A stretch of 64,000 bases of DNA. It comes from Nereocystis luetkeana. Taxonomy: Eukaryota; Sar; Phaeophyceae; Laminariales; Laminariaceae. Positions 53,573 through 64,000 of this stretch are shown in pieces. The notes under the pieces were generated by a model. That model saw only the letters and a list, made by a program, of their open reading frames with translations. It was not told where the DNA came from and did not search any database. The translations under genes and the position numbers were made by a program. Numbering within the stretch: position 1 is the stretch's first letter; the number at the start of each line of letters is the position of its first letter. The DNA lies in assembly GCA_031213475.1 (NCBI GenBank), contig JARUPZ010000024.1:9241324-9305323 (forward strand), read 5' to 3'.

Positions 53573-54374
53573 TCACCTCCTCTGGCACTCGCTTTGTTGC
53601 GAGTCTTGTACCCCCCCCCCTATCCTCCCCGAATGCAACGCGAAGTCTTCCGGAACCAGCCTCGCCCCCACCCCCCTCCCTTCATTCCTCCACCTCCCCC
53701 CAGCGTCTGCTATTCCACTTCTCAAACATTGGTTTGCCTGCCCCCTAGACCATACCCTCCATCCTTCCCTCCCCCTATACGCCATCAAAGGTGCTTCCTC
53801 TGTGAGCTCCTCGCTATTGTACATGCTGAAAACTTCCACCAACAGGCCCACTGCCACCCCTCCCTCCCTCTCCTACCCCCCACCCCTTTCTGGTCCTTAC
53901 TCGGACGACCCCCTTCCTGCATTGATCTCCTTTCGATCCCCTTAACCTCACCTCTACTGTATCCGCCTCCTGCCTCCTGCCTTCCCCCAGCTGCTCATTA
54001 TTTCTGAAAAACGCCACATCCCCCCTCCGCAAACAATAAATACTGTGAAACTCCCCCTTCTCCCCCGCGAACAATTCCGATGCCCGCAACGTCAGAAAAT
54101 AAGACAACGCCAAGCCTATCCATACCACCCTTCCCCCCACCCCCCAGGAGGGAATGCTCTCTTGCATTTTCGTCAGCATACCCCACGTCAGTGGCCTTCT
54201 CACTCTCTGTAGTAAACTCTGTGGCGTAGTTTGTGACCACATAAAATCTACCAGGTATCTCTCTAGGATCAAATAAAGGGCACGGACACTGGTTGTGCTG
54301 GATGTCGACGGGTAAAAAGAACGGTTTAAAGTGAAGAACACACACAATACGTACCGAGTACGAGTAGCACACAT
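53573..54374 (-). pseudogene. Tyrosine recombinase, frameshifted and C-terminally truncated
   Basis: 54374-53814 encodes RRPLTWGMLTKMQES, then LALSYFLTLRASELFAG, with the first catalytic Arg at residue 97, and VEVRLRGSKGDQ, with the catalytic Lys at residue 148. A frameshift near 53850 leads into 53857-53573, with APLMAYRGREGWRVWSRGQA and FALHSGRIGGG, the His-x-x-Arg motif at residues 75 and 78 of that frame. The nucleophilic Tyr is not found downstream, where the 53134-53382 repeat follows closely. The type resembles recombinases of DIRS or Crypton elements; no RT of the DIRS type adjoins it. The first 40 residues come from dispersed repeat F. Confidence 0.75.
54225..54352 (+). repeat. Dispersed repeat F, diverged copy
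   Basis: 'gtggcgtagtttgtgaccac', 'ggcacggacactggttgtgc', 'gacgggtaaaaagaacgg' and 'gaagaacacacac' parallel 27560-27696 and, less closely, 9596-9707. It lies at the 5' end of the minus-strand recombinase frame. Confidence 0.5.
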
Positions 54375-54399
54375 ACGGTCGCATCACCTTATTCTTCCA

Positions 54400-56040
54400 G
54401 ACTGCTGCAAAGTATGTCTTCTCTTCATCATTCATATACTACAGTATAATATAGTATCTTCAGCATACCGAGCTGGGATCACATCCCACTGGATACGGCA
54501 GGCACGACGCACACATTCCGTGAAATAGAGATAGCAATTGGAAACCAACAAATAAAAAAACGCCCCAGTGGTAGTCATCAACCTAGTGGCACTGGACATA
54601 GTAGGGCTGGTAGTTACAAACTACCCGGCACCAGTTCATCGACCACCAGGATGTCAACACAGTTTGTATAACACAACAACCGGAAATCACACACATAAAG
54701 AGTTGCAATCCCGGGATCTCAGCGCCCGAATACTGGGGGATGCGGGAACAGTTATTACTAGTACAAATGTACGAATATTGGAAAACCTATACAAGCACCA
54801 CATTACAACCTACTGGTAGCTGGCAAAACCTACGAGTAGGAGTTGAAAGGTTGTCCTGGACGGATTATTTAGGATATCATGATGAATGACACAACTACGA
54901 AGTGGCCCATCGTAACGAGAACTTTATTTTTATATAGTCCGCCAATCTGTTTTCGTTTTATTTGATTTGCATTTGATTGATCGAAAAGTGAATCACCCAT
55001 CAGCCATTTTGATGTTTGATTCGAATGAAAAAGAAAAAAACGAATTCGATATAAAGTCTTTTTGGGACTTCTTTCTTCTTTTGCTCTTTCTTCGTGTTAT
55101 TCAAATCAGGGAGTTCGTCCAACTCGACGTGTCATGTTCCTGAAACCGAAGCAAGCCACACGAACTTGAGCCGTGTCGTCGACTGCTTCACAGGTGAGAT
55201 CGACCATTCCCGAGGGACAGGGCCACCGGAACAGCCGCAGCGTGAGGTCCGACGGTCCCTAGTACAGAGTACACCATCGGCGGCACCTCAAAAAATTACA
55301 AGGCCGTCGCAAACCCAGTTTTTCATCCTTCTTTGCCTCGCGAACCACACGAGCACCGACCAGGTCACGACTTCGCTCAGAAAATCGATCGCTGTATCCC
55401 CATCGCTGCTGCCTGCGTGGGGCTTCGGGGCTGCGCCAGCCACCCAAGACATCCCAAGAGCGATAGCCTCTTCGGCGGTGCCGGCAGAAACAACCGGCCG
55501 CTGCCCGCGGCGCCCCGGGGAGGACGCGGGCCGTCGCTCGCCTCGTTGGTTGCCCTCTGGTGTTCGTCGACGCTTGTGCGTTATTCCATCTAAAAAAAAT
55601 GTACGCTATTCCTCGATACGACCCAAAAGGCGTATGTTTCACGAAATTCTGTCCGAATCATTTTTTTTCCTTCCCCTCTATTCGATTATCACGAAAACGT
55701 TTGCTCGTTAAGGTGGGAGGTATGATTGGAATGTCAATAGGCGGTAGGCCGTTTCCGTTCTGGGGGGGTGTTTGTCACCACCTTTCTACAACTACTTCCT
55801 CAAAAACCGTTATGCAAGGGGTACGATCTGGAAGTGGGTGTGGATGAATGACGTTAAACGTTTGAGGACTCACGATTTATTTTAGCACAGAAAGGTCACA
55901 CCAGGGGACACTGTTCGGGCTGGGGGGGTGGCGTAAACGTCAGTACCTTCAAACGACTTACTTACTTAGTCTGAGTCAAATAATCACCTTGACTAGTGAG
56001 CCATCCCACAGTAGGGGTGCACCAAAAGTTCCTGAGCGAA
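54400..56040. other. Unassigned; one open frame without recognised domain
   Basis: The plus-strand frame at 55094-55711 and the overlapping minus-strand frame are of similar length and neither shows a known domain. A sequence near 56064-56100, 'tttcgacgaaatc(t/c)t(t/c)gat' followed by 'cacagctgtt', repeats one at about 15320-15352 in intron 6, so part of this region is dispersed repeat. Confidence 0.35.
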
Positions 56041-56365
56041 GTTTCTCACATAGCTTGCAAATATGAGTTTCGACGAAATCTTTGATTGCACAGCTGTTGT
56101 TTATACTTTATCATTATATCAGAATGTGACATACTTCAGAGTGGCAGGTGGGTACTACTATACGCAGAAACGTTTGTCGGAGGAAGGTACAGTGATGAAC
56201 GTCTGCCAAAGGTACGTGAAGTTTTGCAATGTCGACAGTCCAGTACGCGAGTACGTCGAGGCGAGTACGTCGAGGCGGCATCCTGAATCCAACGCACGAC
56301 GCCCGACCCGCCCCTACCCTCGAGGAGGAACGCCGTTTTGAATCCTGTTCGGCTGCGACGCGCGG

Positions 56366-56831
56366 ATGAACCTCGACGCTCTCACCCCTGTACTCGACGG
56401 CGACTCCTTCCGCTCGGGGCTCGACAATTTCGTGACGGAGAGGCAGCAGACGTTCTTGGAGCTGAGAGGAATACTCAAGAGGCGGCAGGAGGAAAGGAAC
56501 CGCAGAAGGGTGCGCCACAACGCGGCAATCAAGAGGAGTTCCTCTGGTGAGCAGACGCGGGTGGTAGACAGGGTCTTGATCAAGGAGGCGGCCAGCACGC
56601 TCGGAAGGGAAGGCATCCTCGCGAAGCTGGCGCACGAGCATTGGACCGTGCCGTGGCGAACCACCTCCGTGGAGCAGCCAGGTCCGAGCTATCAAGCGAC
56701 TATGAGAGGCCGCCGGATCAGGGGAAGGGGGTATCGGCAGCCAACATCAAGTTTTTCCATGAGCGGCCGGAGCACATGAGACACGACTTCGAGTACGACT
56801 TCGCGCACCTGGCATGGGGGGCGGGGGTGTA
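56366..56831 (+). pseudogene. Ty3/gypsy integrase C-terminal fragment
   Basis: The frame from 56366 reads RQQTFLELRGILKRRQEERN, VVDRVLIKEAASTLGREGIL and LAHEHWTVPWR, the post-core region of a gypsy integrase in which D-x-V-L-x-K leads to G/H-x-W-x-V. After a frameshift near 56700, 56730-56831 reads IKFFHERPEHMRHDFEYDFA and HLAWGAGV before a stop. Catalytic core and all other Pol domains are absent. Confidence 0.65.
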
Positions 56832-56860
56832 GCAGCGCTACGTGCTCCAGGAGTCTGATA

Positions 56861-57126
56861 GGTTTGTATGCTGTTGGGTGTCCTGGGGTCCGGGTTTGCG
56901 GCGAGGTGAGCGCCCCTGTGGATTGATTTCAGTGAAGGTAAGAACTGAGGGCATAAGACCTTGCAAGTGAAGGTAAGCACTTGTCATTGTGCTACCGCTG
57001 AAATGGGAGGCGAAGGTGAGCCCCTCCCTGAGGTTTGGATGCGGTGGTGTTTCCAGGGGTCTGTTTGTTTGCTGTTGAGTGTCCTGGGGTCCGGGTTTGT
57101 GGTGGGGTGATCGCCCCCGTGGATCG
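56861..57126. repeat. Direct repeat of about 63 bp, 200 bp apart
   Basis: 'gctgttg(g/a)gtgtcctggggt', 'ccgggtttg(c/t)gg' and 'gcgcccctgtggat'/'tcgcccccgtggat' occur at 56861-56924 and 57063-57126, just after the gypsy fragment. They may belong to its 3' untranslated part. Confidence 0.65.
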
Positions 57127-57194
57127 TGTGTTTTGTCGGGATTAAGCGGGGAGTGGTTTGTGTTTACCCCGTTACACAATGGATGCTATAGCAT

Positions 57195-57660
57195 CGTACC
57201 ATTTTCAAGTTAGATGCACAGAGTCGCGGTCGCAGTCGTGACCGCCGTCGCAGCCACGACCGCCGTCGCAGGAGCGCCGCGCGGGAGCGCAACCGTCGTA
57301 GCAGCAACCGAGCACGGCAACTGGAACCCGCGGGACGGGGGACAATCAGTGCCACCGCCGCCGCCGCCGCCGCCGTCGCGGAGGGAGCGGCAACAGCCAG
57401 CCCAGCAGGAGGAGGAGGAGGAGGAAGAGGAGGAACAGCATCAGGTGGAGCAACGGTATCATCAGCAGCAACAGCAGCAACAGCAGCAGCAGCCTTAACA
57501 GCTGCAGCAACAGCAACGGCAGCAACCGCAACAGCAGCAACAGCCGCAGCAGTACCAGCAACAGCAGCAGCAACAGCAGCAGTACCAGCAACAGCAGCCG
57601 TAACGGCAGCCGCAACGGCAGCAGCGCCCAGTAGAGAGGAGAAGCTGAAGGCGTAGGAGC
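57195..57660. repeat. CGC/CAG/GAG trinucleotide-rich block
   Basis: GCC, GGA and CAG repeats create frames with poly-Pro, poly-Glu and poly-Gln on the plus strand and poly-Leu on the minus. The plus frame starting at 57214 has a repetitive Ala/Val start. This could be the tail of the gypsy polyprotein grown by slippage, but there is no independent evidence for coding. Confidence 0.6.
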
Positions 57661-58469
57661 CGCGTCACTACAATCGGGGATGTCCGTACTTGGCCGAAGC
57701 TAGTTAAGCGTCGAACGGACAAAGAAGGACGCGGCAGCCGGTTCGTCCGGGAAGTGGAGGAGGAGTTGCCCACGCTGTTACCAGGTAGTGGCCGGGATAC
57801 CCGCAGTGCGCCGACGATAGTTATGCGTCGGGCAGGAGGGGTGTTGCAGCGCTACCGGCTCCAGAGGTCGCCCAGGAGGGCGACAGGGTATTCTGTGATG
57901 TACGTCGACTGACCTGACCAGTGGCGTATGGAGGGTGCAACGTGTAAGACAGCGATAAGGCCGTAAGATGGCTCGCTGTCATATCGATGGAAGAATACAA
58001 TGGCGTGTCCCCGGTGGGGGAAGCCATTGCCTGGGTTATGGAAACCCCGTATCGGCTGTAGTGGTCGATACGGGTGCTCTGTGGCGCTACCTGGGGTTCA
58101 GTCAATCCCACCAAAGAACGAAAGAAACAAGTCAAACCACATCCCGTTCACACGCCGTCCATGAGTATTGCCTATCACTTGCCTGTCTGTTAATCTCACG
58201 TCGCCTTTGCGGATAAATACCAACACTCGACTCCGTGGCGTCTGGTCACCTTGTGGCCAGAGAGGATTTAGGAGCCAGGTACGGAGGAAACCTCCATCAG
58301 GACTCTCTCAACGAAGGACAACAGCTGGCTATCGAGGTGAGACCGAGCGGACAGCGGCCCCAAGAGGGAGGCCAAGCTGTATCAGGTTTCGAAGAGTCCC
58401 CTGCCTTGAAGGTCCCCTCCTCCTCCTCCTCCAGGTGGTAGTTGATACTGGGAAGGTTTTCGAGACGTA
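57661..58469. other. Unassigned, probably element-derived
   Basis: Short frames separated by stops. 'agcagcgctac' and the following 'gtgctccaggag' at 56830 resemble 'gcagcgctaccggctccagag' at 57846, hinting at a decayed duplication. No domain recognised. Confidence 0.3.
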
Positions 58470-58845
58470 CCATCCTGCCTCCGAAAAAAACAAACCAAAC
58501 AAAAAACAAAAAAACAAACCCGAAACCCAAAAAACCGATGTCTGATGAATCTACGCCGCTCCCTGCTCGGCGCCTGACTCTCCGCCGCTCGTGCTGGGCT
58601 TCGCCCGATATCTATCGACTCTGATTATCTCACTGCTCCCGCTGTTCTACTCTCTTCCTTGCTTGAAGTGCGATTGATCCTGCTACGAGTGTTCTCTTTG
58701 TCTCTCTAGTGTTACCCCCGTACTAAACATCCCGTTGGTTCCGTGTGAAACCCCCACCTTCAATCTTTCTATTAGTACTGTTTCTTTTATCTTTCTACCC
58801 GTTACCGTTCCGAACACCAGGTTATCTAACAACCTTCCTCGTCTT
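58470..58845. repeat. Module shared with 52885-53133
   Basis: See the words listed for 52885-53133. This copy has an extra segment of about 90 bp ('gatgtctgatgaatctacgc' onwards) between the A/C-rich part and 'ctactctcttcc'. No 53134-type repeat follows here, so the module moves or is duplicated on its own. Confidence 0.7.
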
Positions 58846-59291
58846 TTTTGGAACAGCACTATATCAACATTGATTGTCGGATCTCAAGCATAATAATAAT
58901 AATAGTAATAATAATAATAACGATAATAATTCCTTGTGGTATGTATGTACCAGGTATATTATATGTTGCCGAAACGCCTACCTACGAGTACACCCGGGTA
59001 CTTGATGACGCATCCCTGAGGGTTAATAGGATGACAAGTAATAGTAGTACTACGATATATTTACACAGTAATATAATGTAGTCGTTCGTGTGGTGTGGGT
59101 GGGAAGGCGCTCGTCGTATATGATGGTAGCTTCGTGGGGAACAGGCATGAATGGCATAGAGCGCTTGCTTATCAATGCTTCCCATCGACCGTGGCCGCTC
59201 GCGTCAGTATTATTATTTACCCGGGGAATGGTGTACTACATTGTGAGTGCATATAAATTAATTAGATAACGTCTAAATTAATACCAACACA

Positions 59292-59317
59292 TGTATGTAT
59301 GTATGTATGTATGGATG

Positions 59318-59351
<34 letters not shown>

Positions 59352-59492
59352 TGTATGTATGTATGTATGTATGTATGTATGTATGTATGTATGTATGTAT
59401 GTATGTATGTATGTATGTATGTATGTATGTATGTATGTATGTATGTATGTATGTATGTATGTATGTATGTATGTATGTATGTATGTATGTAT
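59292..59492. repeat. (ATGT)n microsatellite, about 200 bp
   Basis: A nearly pure ATGT array with a 'ggatgtatatatg' interruption near the left end, open in all plus frames as (MYVC)n. Unlike 18440-18651, I see no MITE around it. Confidence 0.95.
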
Positions 59493-62400
59493 ATACTATG
59501 CATATGCACATGATCTTTCAACGTCTCAAATATTGCCAACATGTTTAGAAGACAATTATGAAGGAACATGTGTATAACACATACTATACTATCAATCCTC
59601 TGTAATATTAATAATTATGCTATTATTAATACATATATTACTTCGGAGCATGACATACATACATACACGAGTTATATTTCGAGCAGTCCGGTTCTTCTTG
59701 CGGAAATCCAAGGCCGAGTTAAGCCTGAGTTGTTCCACTGTTGATACAAGTACATTATTACCGCTACTGTTGTATGTACCATCATCACTGCGCATAGCAG
59801 TGTATTGTTGGCTTAGGTACTACTTACTACTGTGTCAGTACCAGTTGCCGGTATATATATATATTATATGTGTGTGTATTCGTTTTGTCCTCTGGTATAA
59901 ATAAATGAGGTCGGTCGTTTGTTGTCGTTGTGGTTGTTGTTCTGCCGACGACGTGGTGGGCGTGCCACCCAAACTATCATGACATTGTACCCAAACCTTG
60001 GGGTTGGGGAGTTCCCAAAATTACTGTGATGCTCATTGAGGCTGTATATTATATACTGTTGTAATCCCAGATGGGAACGAGAAACCCATCCGAAAGCACA
60101 TATAATCCACCCACCAACCCACCCACCCGCCCACCGACCCGCCCGCCATATATATGTATGCAACGCATGCGCGCAATTAACATGCGCACGCACACAATGT
60201 CATGTCACGCATGCATCGTGTGTGGTCGAGTATTTGTTGTGGGGATCGTCATACTCTTATATTACTATTCATAGCGGGAAGATGGAAACCCGCCGGAAAG
60301 TTCCATACAATAGCTAGAGGCCAAGTGGGTGCCCGACTCTTTCTTGCAGCGCTTAGAAGGGGAGGCCGTCAATTGCATACGGAGGAGAACCGTTCTGGCT
60401 GGTTAGCATCTGGTTGTTATCACACTCGTTTTCTCTGTACCTCAAGCAAATGCCTCGTATTAAGTTATAGTTGTACTTCGTAGACCTGAAACGTGTGTAT
60501 GCTGGGAAGTAGGGCCTTCGGGTACCCAATAATACGAGCGAGAAGTTAACGTATGTTTTTCTTACTTCATATACGAGTAGATATATCCGTTACACCAACT
60601 ATGAGCACTAATACATGAACTATTTGGCGAGCACGGACGATTTTGACGGCGGAAGTTGCGGGGAGGCACACCGCTCCGTCCGTGTAGTACGATGTATAGT
60701 ACGCACAGTATTATTAGTCATACTGTATACTACTGCTAAAGTACTGTTTTAGTACTAAAGTCAAGTAATAGTAGTGGCCGTAGATGTAGCAGTGGTGGTG
60801 GTAGATGTAAAGCAGCAGGGATAATAGTAGGGTTGGTGGTAGGTGGTAGCAGATCGTCGTTAGTTTTCTTCCTCCGTCGTTTTGGGTGGGGGGCGGGCGG
60901 AGGGCATGCTGCACGCCGGGGGAGGGAGAGATGCACCCCCCCCCTTGCAATAAAGTTCCGCATTTTCAGGCGCACGACAAGCAATACTATTCCCTGGAGT
61001 AGAGTTCGTGGAAGCGAAACACCCAAACACCGCGATAGTACACATACTATGCGTTACATATCTGATATATAGTACCTGGCATGCTTCACGAGGACACCGT
61101 TGTCGTCCTTTCGCCATCGCTTTCTCTTTGATAACTATTAATACAGCATGCACACATACATACTACACATGTCTCGTACACCATTTACTGTTTTACACGA
61201 GTACCCGCGGCAACTACGCCAGCGCGAGTGCCAGCTCAAGCGAACATGAATCGACCCTGAACGGCGCTAGAGTTCAAGTCTCGATGATGGCGCAGCAAGC
61301 TGTCGAATGACTGCACAATAATAGAGAGGAGAATGCTCAACCCAGTACGCGCCAAACGAAGCACCAATTAACGGGAGGACTACTGGTACCTACTACGCAG
61401 TAGGCCAGCTCATACCATGCATGGTCGTGGTCGTATGAACAAATGGACCCTCGCATCCCTACAATGCCGGGAGACGGAGCACGTCGGGTTTTCATGAGCG
61501 GGGGGCTCTACATGGTTTACTGGCTGTCGGGCTTCGCCAGCACGGGCTTGAGGACATCAACACGAATATTCTGATGGGAAACACAACCCCGGTGTCGGTC
61601 AGACGACGGATCGGTCATGGATATGATTGGATGCCCACCATACATGCCTGACTTTGTGTACCTGGGTCAGCCAGAGCTTGCCCCTGATTGAGGCGGCATC
61701 ATTCACAAAAACTTTCCGATCTCGACAAGTTTATTTCAAGAGAGAGATGGACCCGATACGATGATCGTCACGCACATTTTTGTTCTTTAGTGTTTTAAAT
61801 ACTCCTCCAAGGCGTCCCACCGGTGAGCATAAACTATACCCAGGTAAGTAGCATCTAGCTGCTCTTCACTACTATTATACCTAATTATGCTACTCCTTGG
61901 ATTCATGCACATACATTGCATACTAAGCCTGCGGAAGACTAAATACAGCATGGTGTCTCCCAGTGCAGGCACCAACAAAAACCAAGATGGTAATAACCAA
62001 ACCAGCATCGAACTAAGCCCACACGTGCTATCCACATGATATAAATTCGAACCGTCGCCTTTCACAAAACGAGGATTCGGATGTGACCACACCTGTGACA
62101 ACATAGAATGGACTCATCATGCAGCATGCCAGCTACTTCCGCATCCAACCGCAGCAGCTTTATGTCCATGCAGATGTTCCTGTTCAGGACTTTTCTCAAC
62201 AAAAACTATACCTGGTACTCAATTATCAGTAGTAGGTTGACCGACACGAAACAACAGAAAACAGACCACACTTTCTCCAAAATCTTGAAATACCCGGACC
62301 TCATTAATTCGTTAGGTTTAGCCACCCCCACTCACGAAAAATCACACTCCATAGATAGACCAAAACGACCAAAACAACGGTATGAGATAGACCACGAAGC

Positions 62401-64000
62401 ACTGCCTTGCAGTAAGAAATCGTGCCAACCAACCTCTCCAGCGATCGCAACTCGCCCAGCCTCACGCCACGTTCAAGGCACGAACAAAGAACACCATACG
62501 AAGTCAACTGCAGAACAGGTAGCCCGCCTGCACAGTCATGGCCCAGCAAGCGATCGCTATATGCCCGCTTGCATTTCCTGTCTATTGATAAGACACCCAG
62601 ACCAGAGTACAAGCCGTATTGGGATGTACCGGTATTATACTACAGTAGTAGTAGGGAGGTGTTTTTAGCAGGCAGGGTCCTTGGAGTAAACGCTCTTGAG
62701 GGTACATGGGTACATACCCAAACATGACCACGACAACTAGCTGTGGTACGCGGGTACCCCAGAGTACGTACCCGAATACCCCACTCACTCAACACATACC
62801 CCTGTCATACCATACGCACTAAGTACTTATCCGTCTCAAGAGACGGACTGCTGCACGGACGAAACCCAACCAGCCGCAACTCGGCATGGACCGTTCCCCT
62901 CCGCGACTACGGCGCATCATTCCTCGAGACTCAAGACACAGGTAACCCCGCAGGCCTTTCGTCTTGTGTACATAGGAGTTGCTTCTATTGTGCCCACTCT
63001 TCTGCGTGATAATTAAAATGCACTGGAACTTCGCTATCATCGCCCTCGTGTACATGTCACGATTTGATCATGCTTAATTCGTCGCGCACTTGATGACAAT
63101 TTACATTGCGACTTAGTACCCGGAACCACATCGCTGGGGCGCCTCGTCCCTATAATAGTTGTGTGACGCACATAAAGCGCATACAGCACCTAAGGTGGGA
63201 TTCCGCATGCGGCAATGGTTCACTACAACTACAGTAGCAGAAAACCAAAAAACAAGCTTACATGCGCATGCGCCGGGTCCACGGTACTTGTACTGAGTGT
63301 TTGTACTTGTAGCTAAGCTAACAACTCGCCATAATAAAAAACACCAAAAGTCTTCCTGTAACTTAAATCAATGCCATCCACCCACGTACCCCGTGCTATT
63401 CCGGCACCAATGACGCGTGTGTGCATGTTTTTTGAGACGTAACTCGGCGTTTTTTCTAGTCCCCCCTGGTGTACTCCAACGACAAGAGAGACAGAGTTCG
63501 TCAGAGTTCGTAGATGTACTCGTAGCCCTCACCAAATCCGCCTAAACACCCTATGAAACCCCTTCTTTCTCCCCCAACCCCCCCATAGTCCTACGTAGTC
63601 GGTGTTACTGTAGTACAAAAACAGATGTTATTTACTCATGTACACGTTTGGACTGTTTCGTCGCAGTTAACCTGCCATTTTCAAGACAAAGCCTACATAC
63701 TCGGCCCTCTCAGAAGAAAGAGCCGCAAAAGAAACAAATCCTGAGACTTCCGGGGAAAATAAGAGATTCGGGAGCGGTTATGCTATGCTAGAGTTTGTGT
63801 GGAACCACACCTCTTCTCAAATAGGAAACTTCAACATGAAATCTAGCCTAGGCGAAGGTATCTTATTCGAGGGGTGTTAATGCTAAAAAACAAGGTGGCC
63901 TCAGATCCTTGCCCCGTTCTACCCAAAACCGTTGTAGTCTCCGCGATATGTCCTGGTGAACTCTTGATTTTGTTATTTTAGAGGGCCGATCCTGCCAGAA
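59493..64000. other. Largely featureless non-coding DNA
   Basis: No gene, RNA or mobile element is recognised. Minor items are a C-rich 'cccacccgcccaccgac' tract at 60110-60145, purine/pyrimidine runs around 60780-60850 and 60935-60950, and CA/TG words. The longest frames (61787-62104 minus, 62108-62668 plus) have no known domain and no convincing codon signal. Confidence 0.45.

Noticed and set aside
55094..55711. Frame of 205 codons
   Set aside because: The antisense frame is equally open, composition is unremarkable and no domain could be named.
57214..57498. Poly-Glu/poly-Gln protein
   Set aside because: Trinucleotide slippage accounts for the frame, with poly-Leu and poly-Gln frames in the other registers and strand.
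61787..62668. Frames of 105 (minus) and 186 (plus) codons
   Set aside because: No known motif, no plausible splice partners seen, and ordinary for chance in this base composition.

Overview
The window looks like nuclear DNA of a eukaryote with large introns and many transposons, most likely a brown alga or a related stramenopile. No bacterial-style gene packing, operon, CRISPR array, rRNA gene or intact tRNA gene is visible. Evidence for a eukaryote: a gene with phase-matched GT..AG introns of 0.4-5 kb, six tRNA-derived SINE copies, several small inverted-repeat (MITE-like) families, two Ty1/copia elements, a Ty3/gypsy fragment, a tyrosine-recombinase element, an RT plus restriction-like-endonuclease element, and long microsatellites. 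The brown-alga placement is inference; it rests mainly on the RT/endonuclease and copia protein styles.

Layout. 1-3460: degenerate tandem repeats (AAGGCCTTG type, then CTGCTG type) with no convincing gene. 3463-20260 (+): one predicted gene of ten exons coding for about 665 residues. The introns carry MITEs, GGGTC/CTGAC pentamer arrays, a SINE inserted in a 9-bp minisatellite, and a (ATGT)n array inside a MITE. 20574-21983 (+): a low-complexity Ala/Gly/Asp/Glu-rich open frame, probably the last exon of a second gene. 22000-24200: MITE and unassigned DNA. 24239-33771 (-): a decayed Ty1/copia element with roughly 290-bp direct repeats as candidate LTRs; its 3' part is swollen by duplicated non-coding modules. 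34400-38422 (+): a second, different Ty1/copia relic with much of the RT lost. 38423-49480: non-coding, holding minisatellites, a 778-bp inverted-repeat element with clustered palindromes, a MITE and five of the six SINE copies. 49490-51806: an RT/zinc-finger/PD-(D/E)XK frame enclosed by inverted repeats of about 215 bp. 51909-53382: a short element with LTR-like direct repeats around a higher-order repeat. 53573-54374 (-): a frameshifted tyrosine recombinase. 56366-56831 (+): a Ty3/gypsy integrase tail. 57195-64000: low-complexity frames, another microsatellite and largely featureless DNA.

The only gene likely to serve the host is the split gene at 3463-20260, perhaps with the frame at 20574-21983. 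Nearly everything else is mobile-element DNA in several states of decay. The observations most worth following are the inverted repeats enclosing the RT/endonuclease frame, the SINE family, the near-perfect 41-bp hairpin at 12314-12418, and the apparent birth of a microsatellite inside a MITE.
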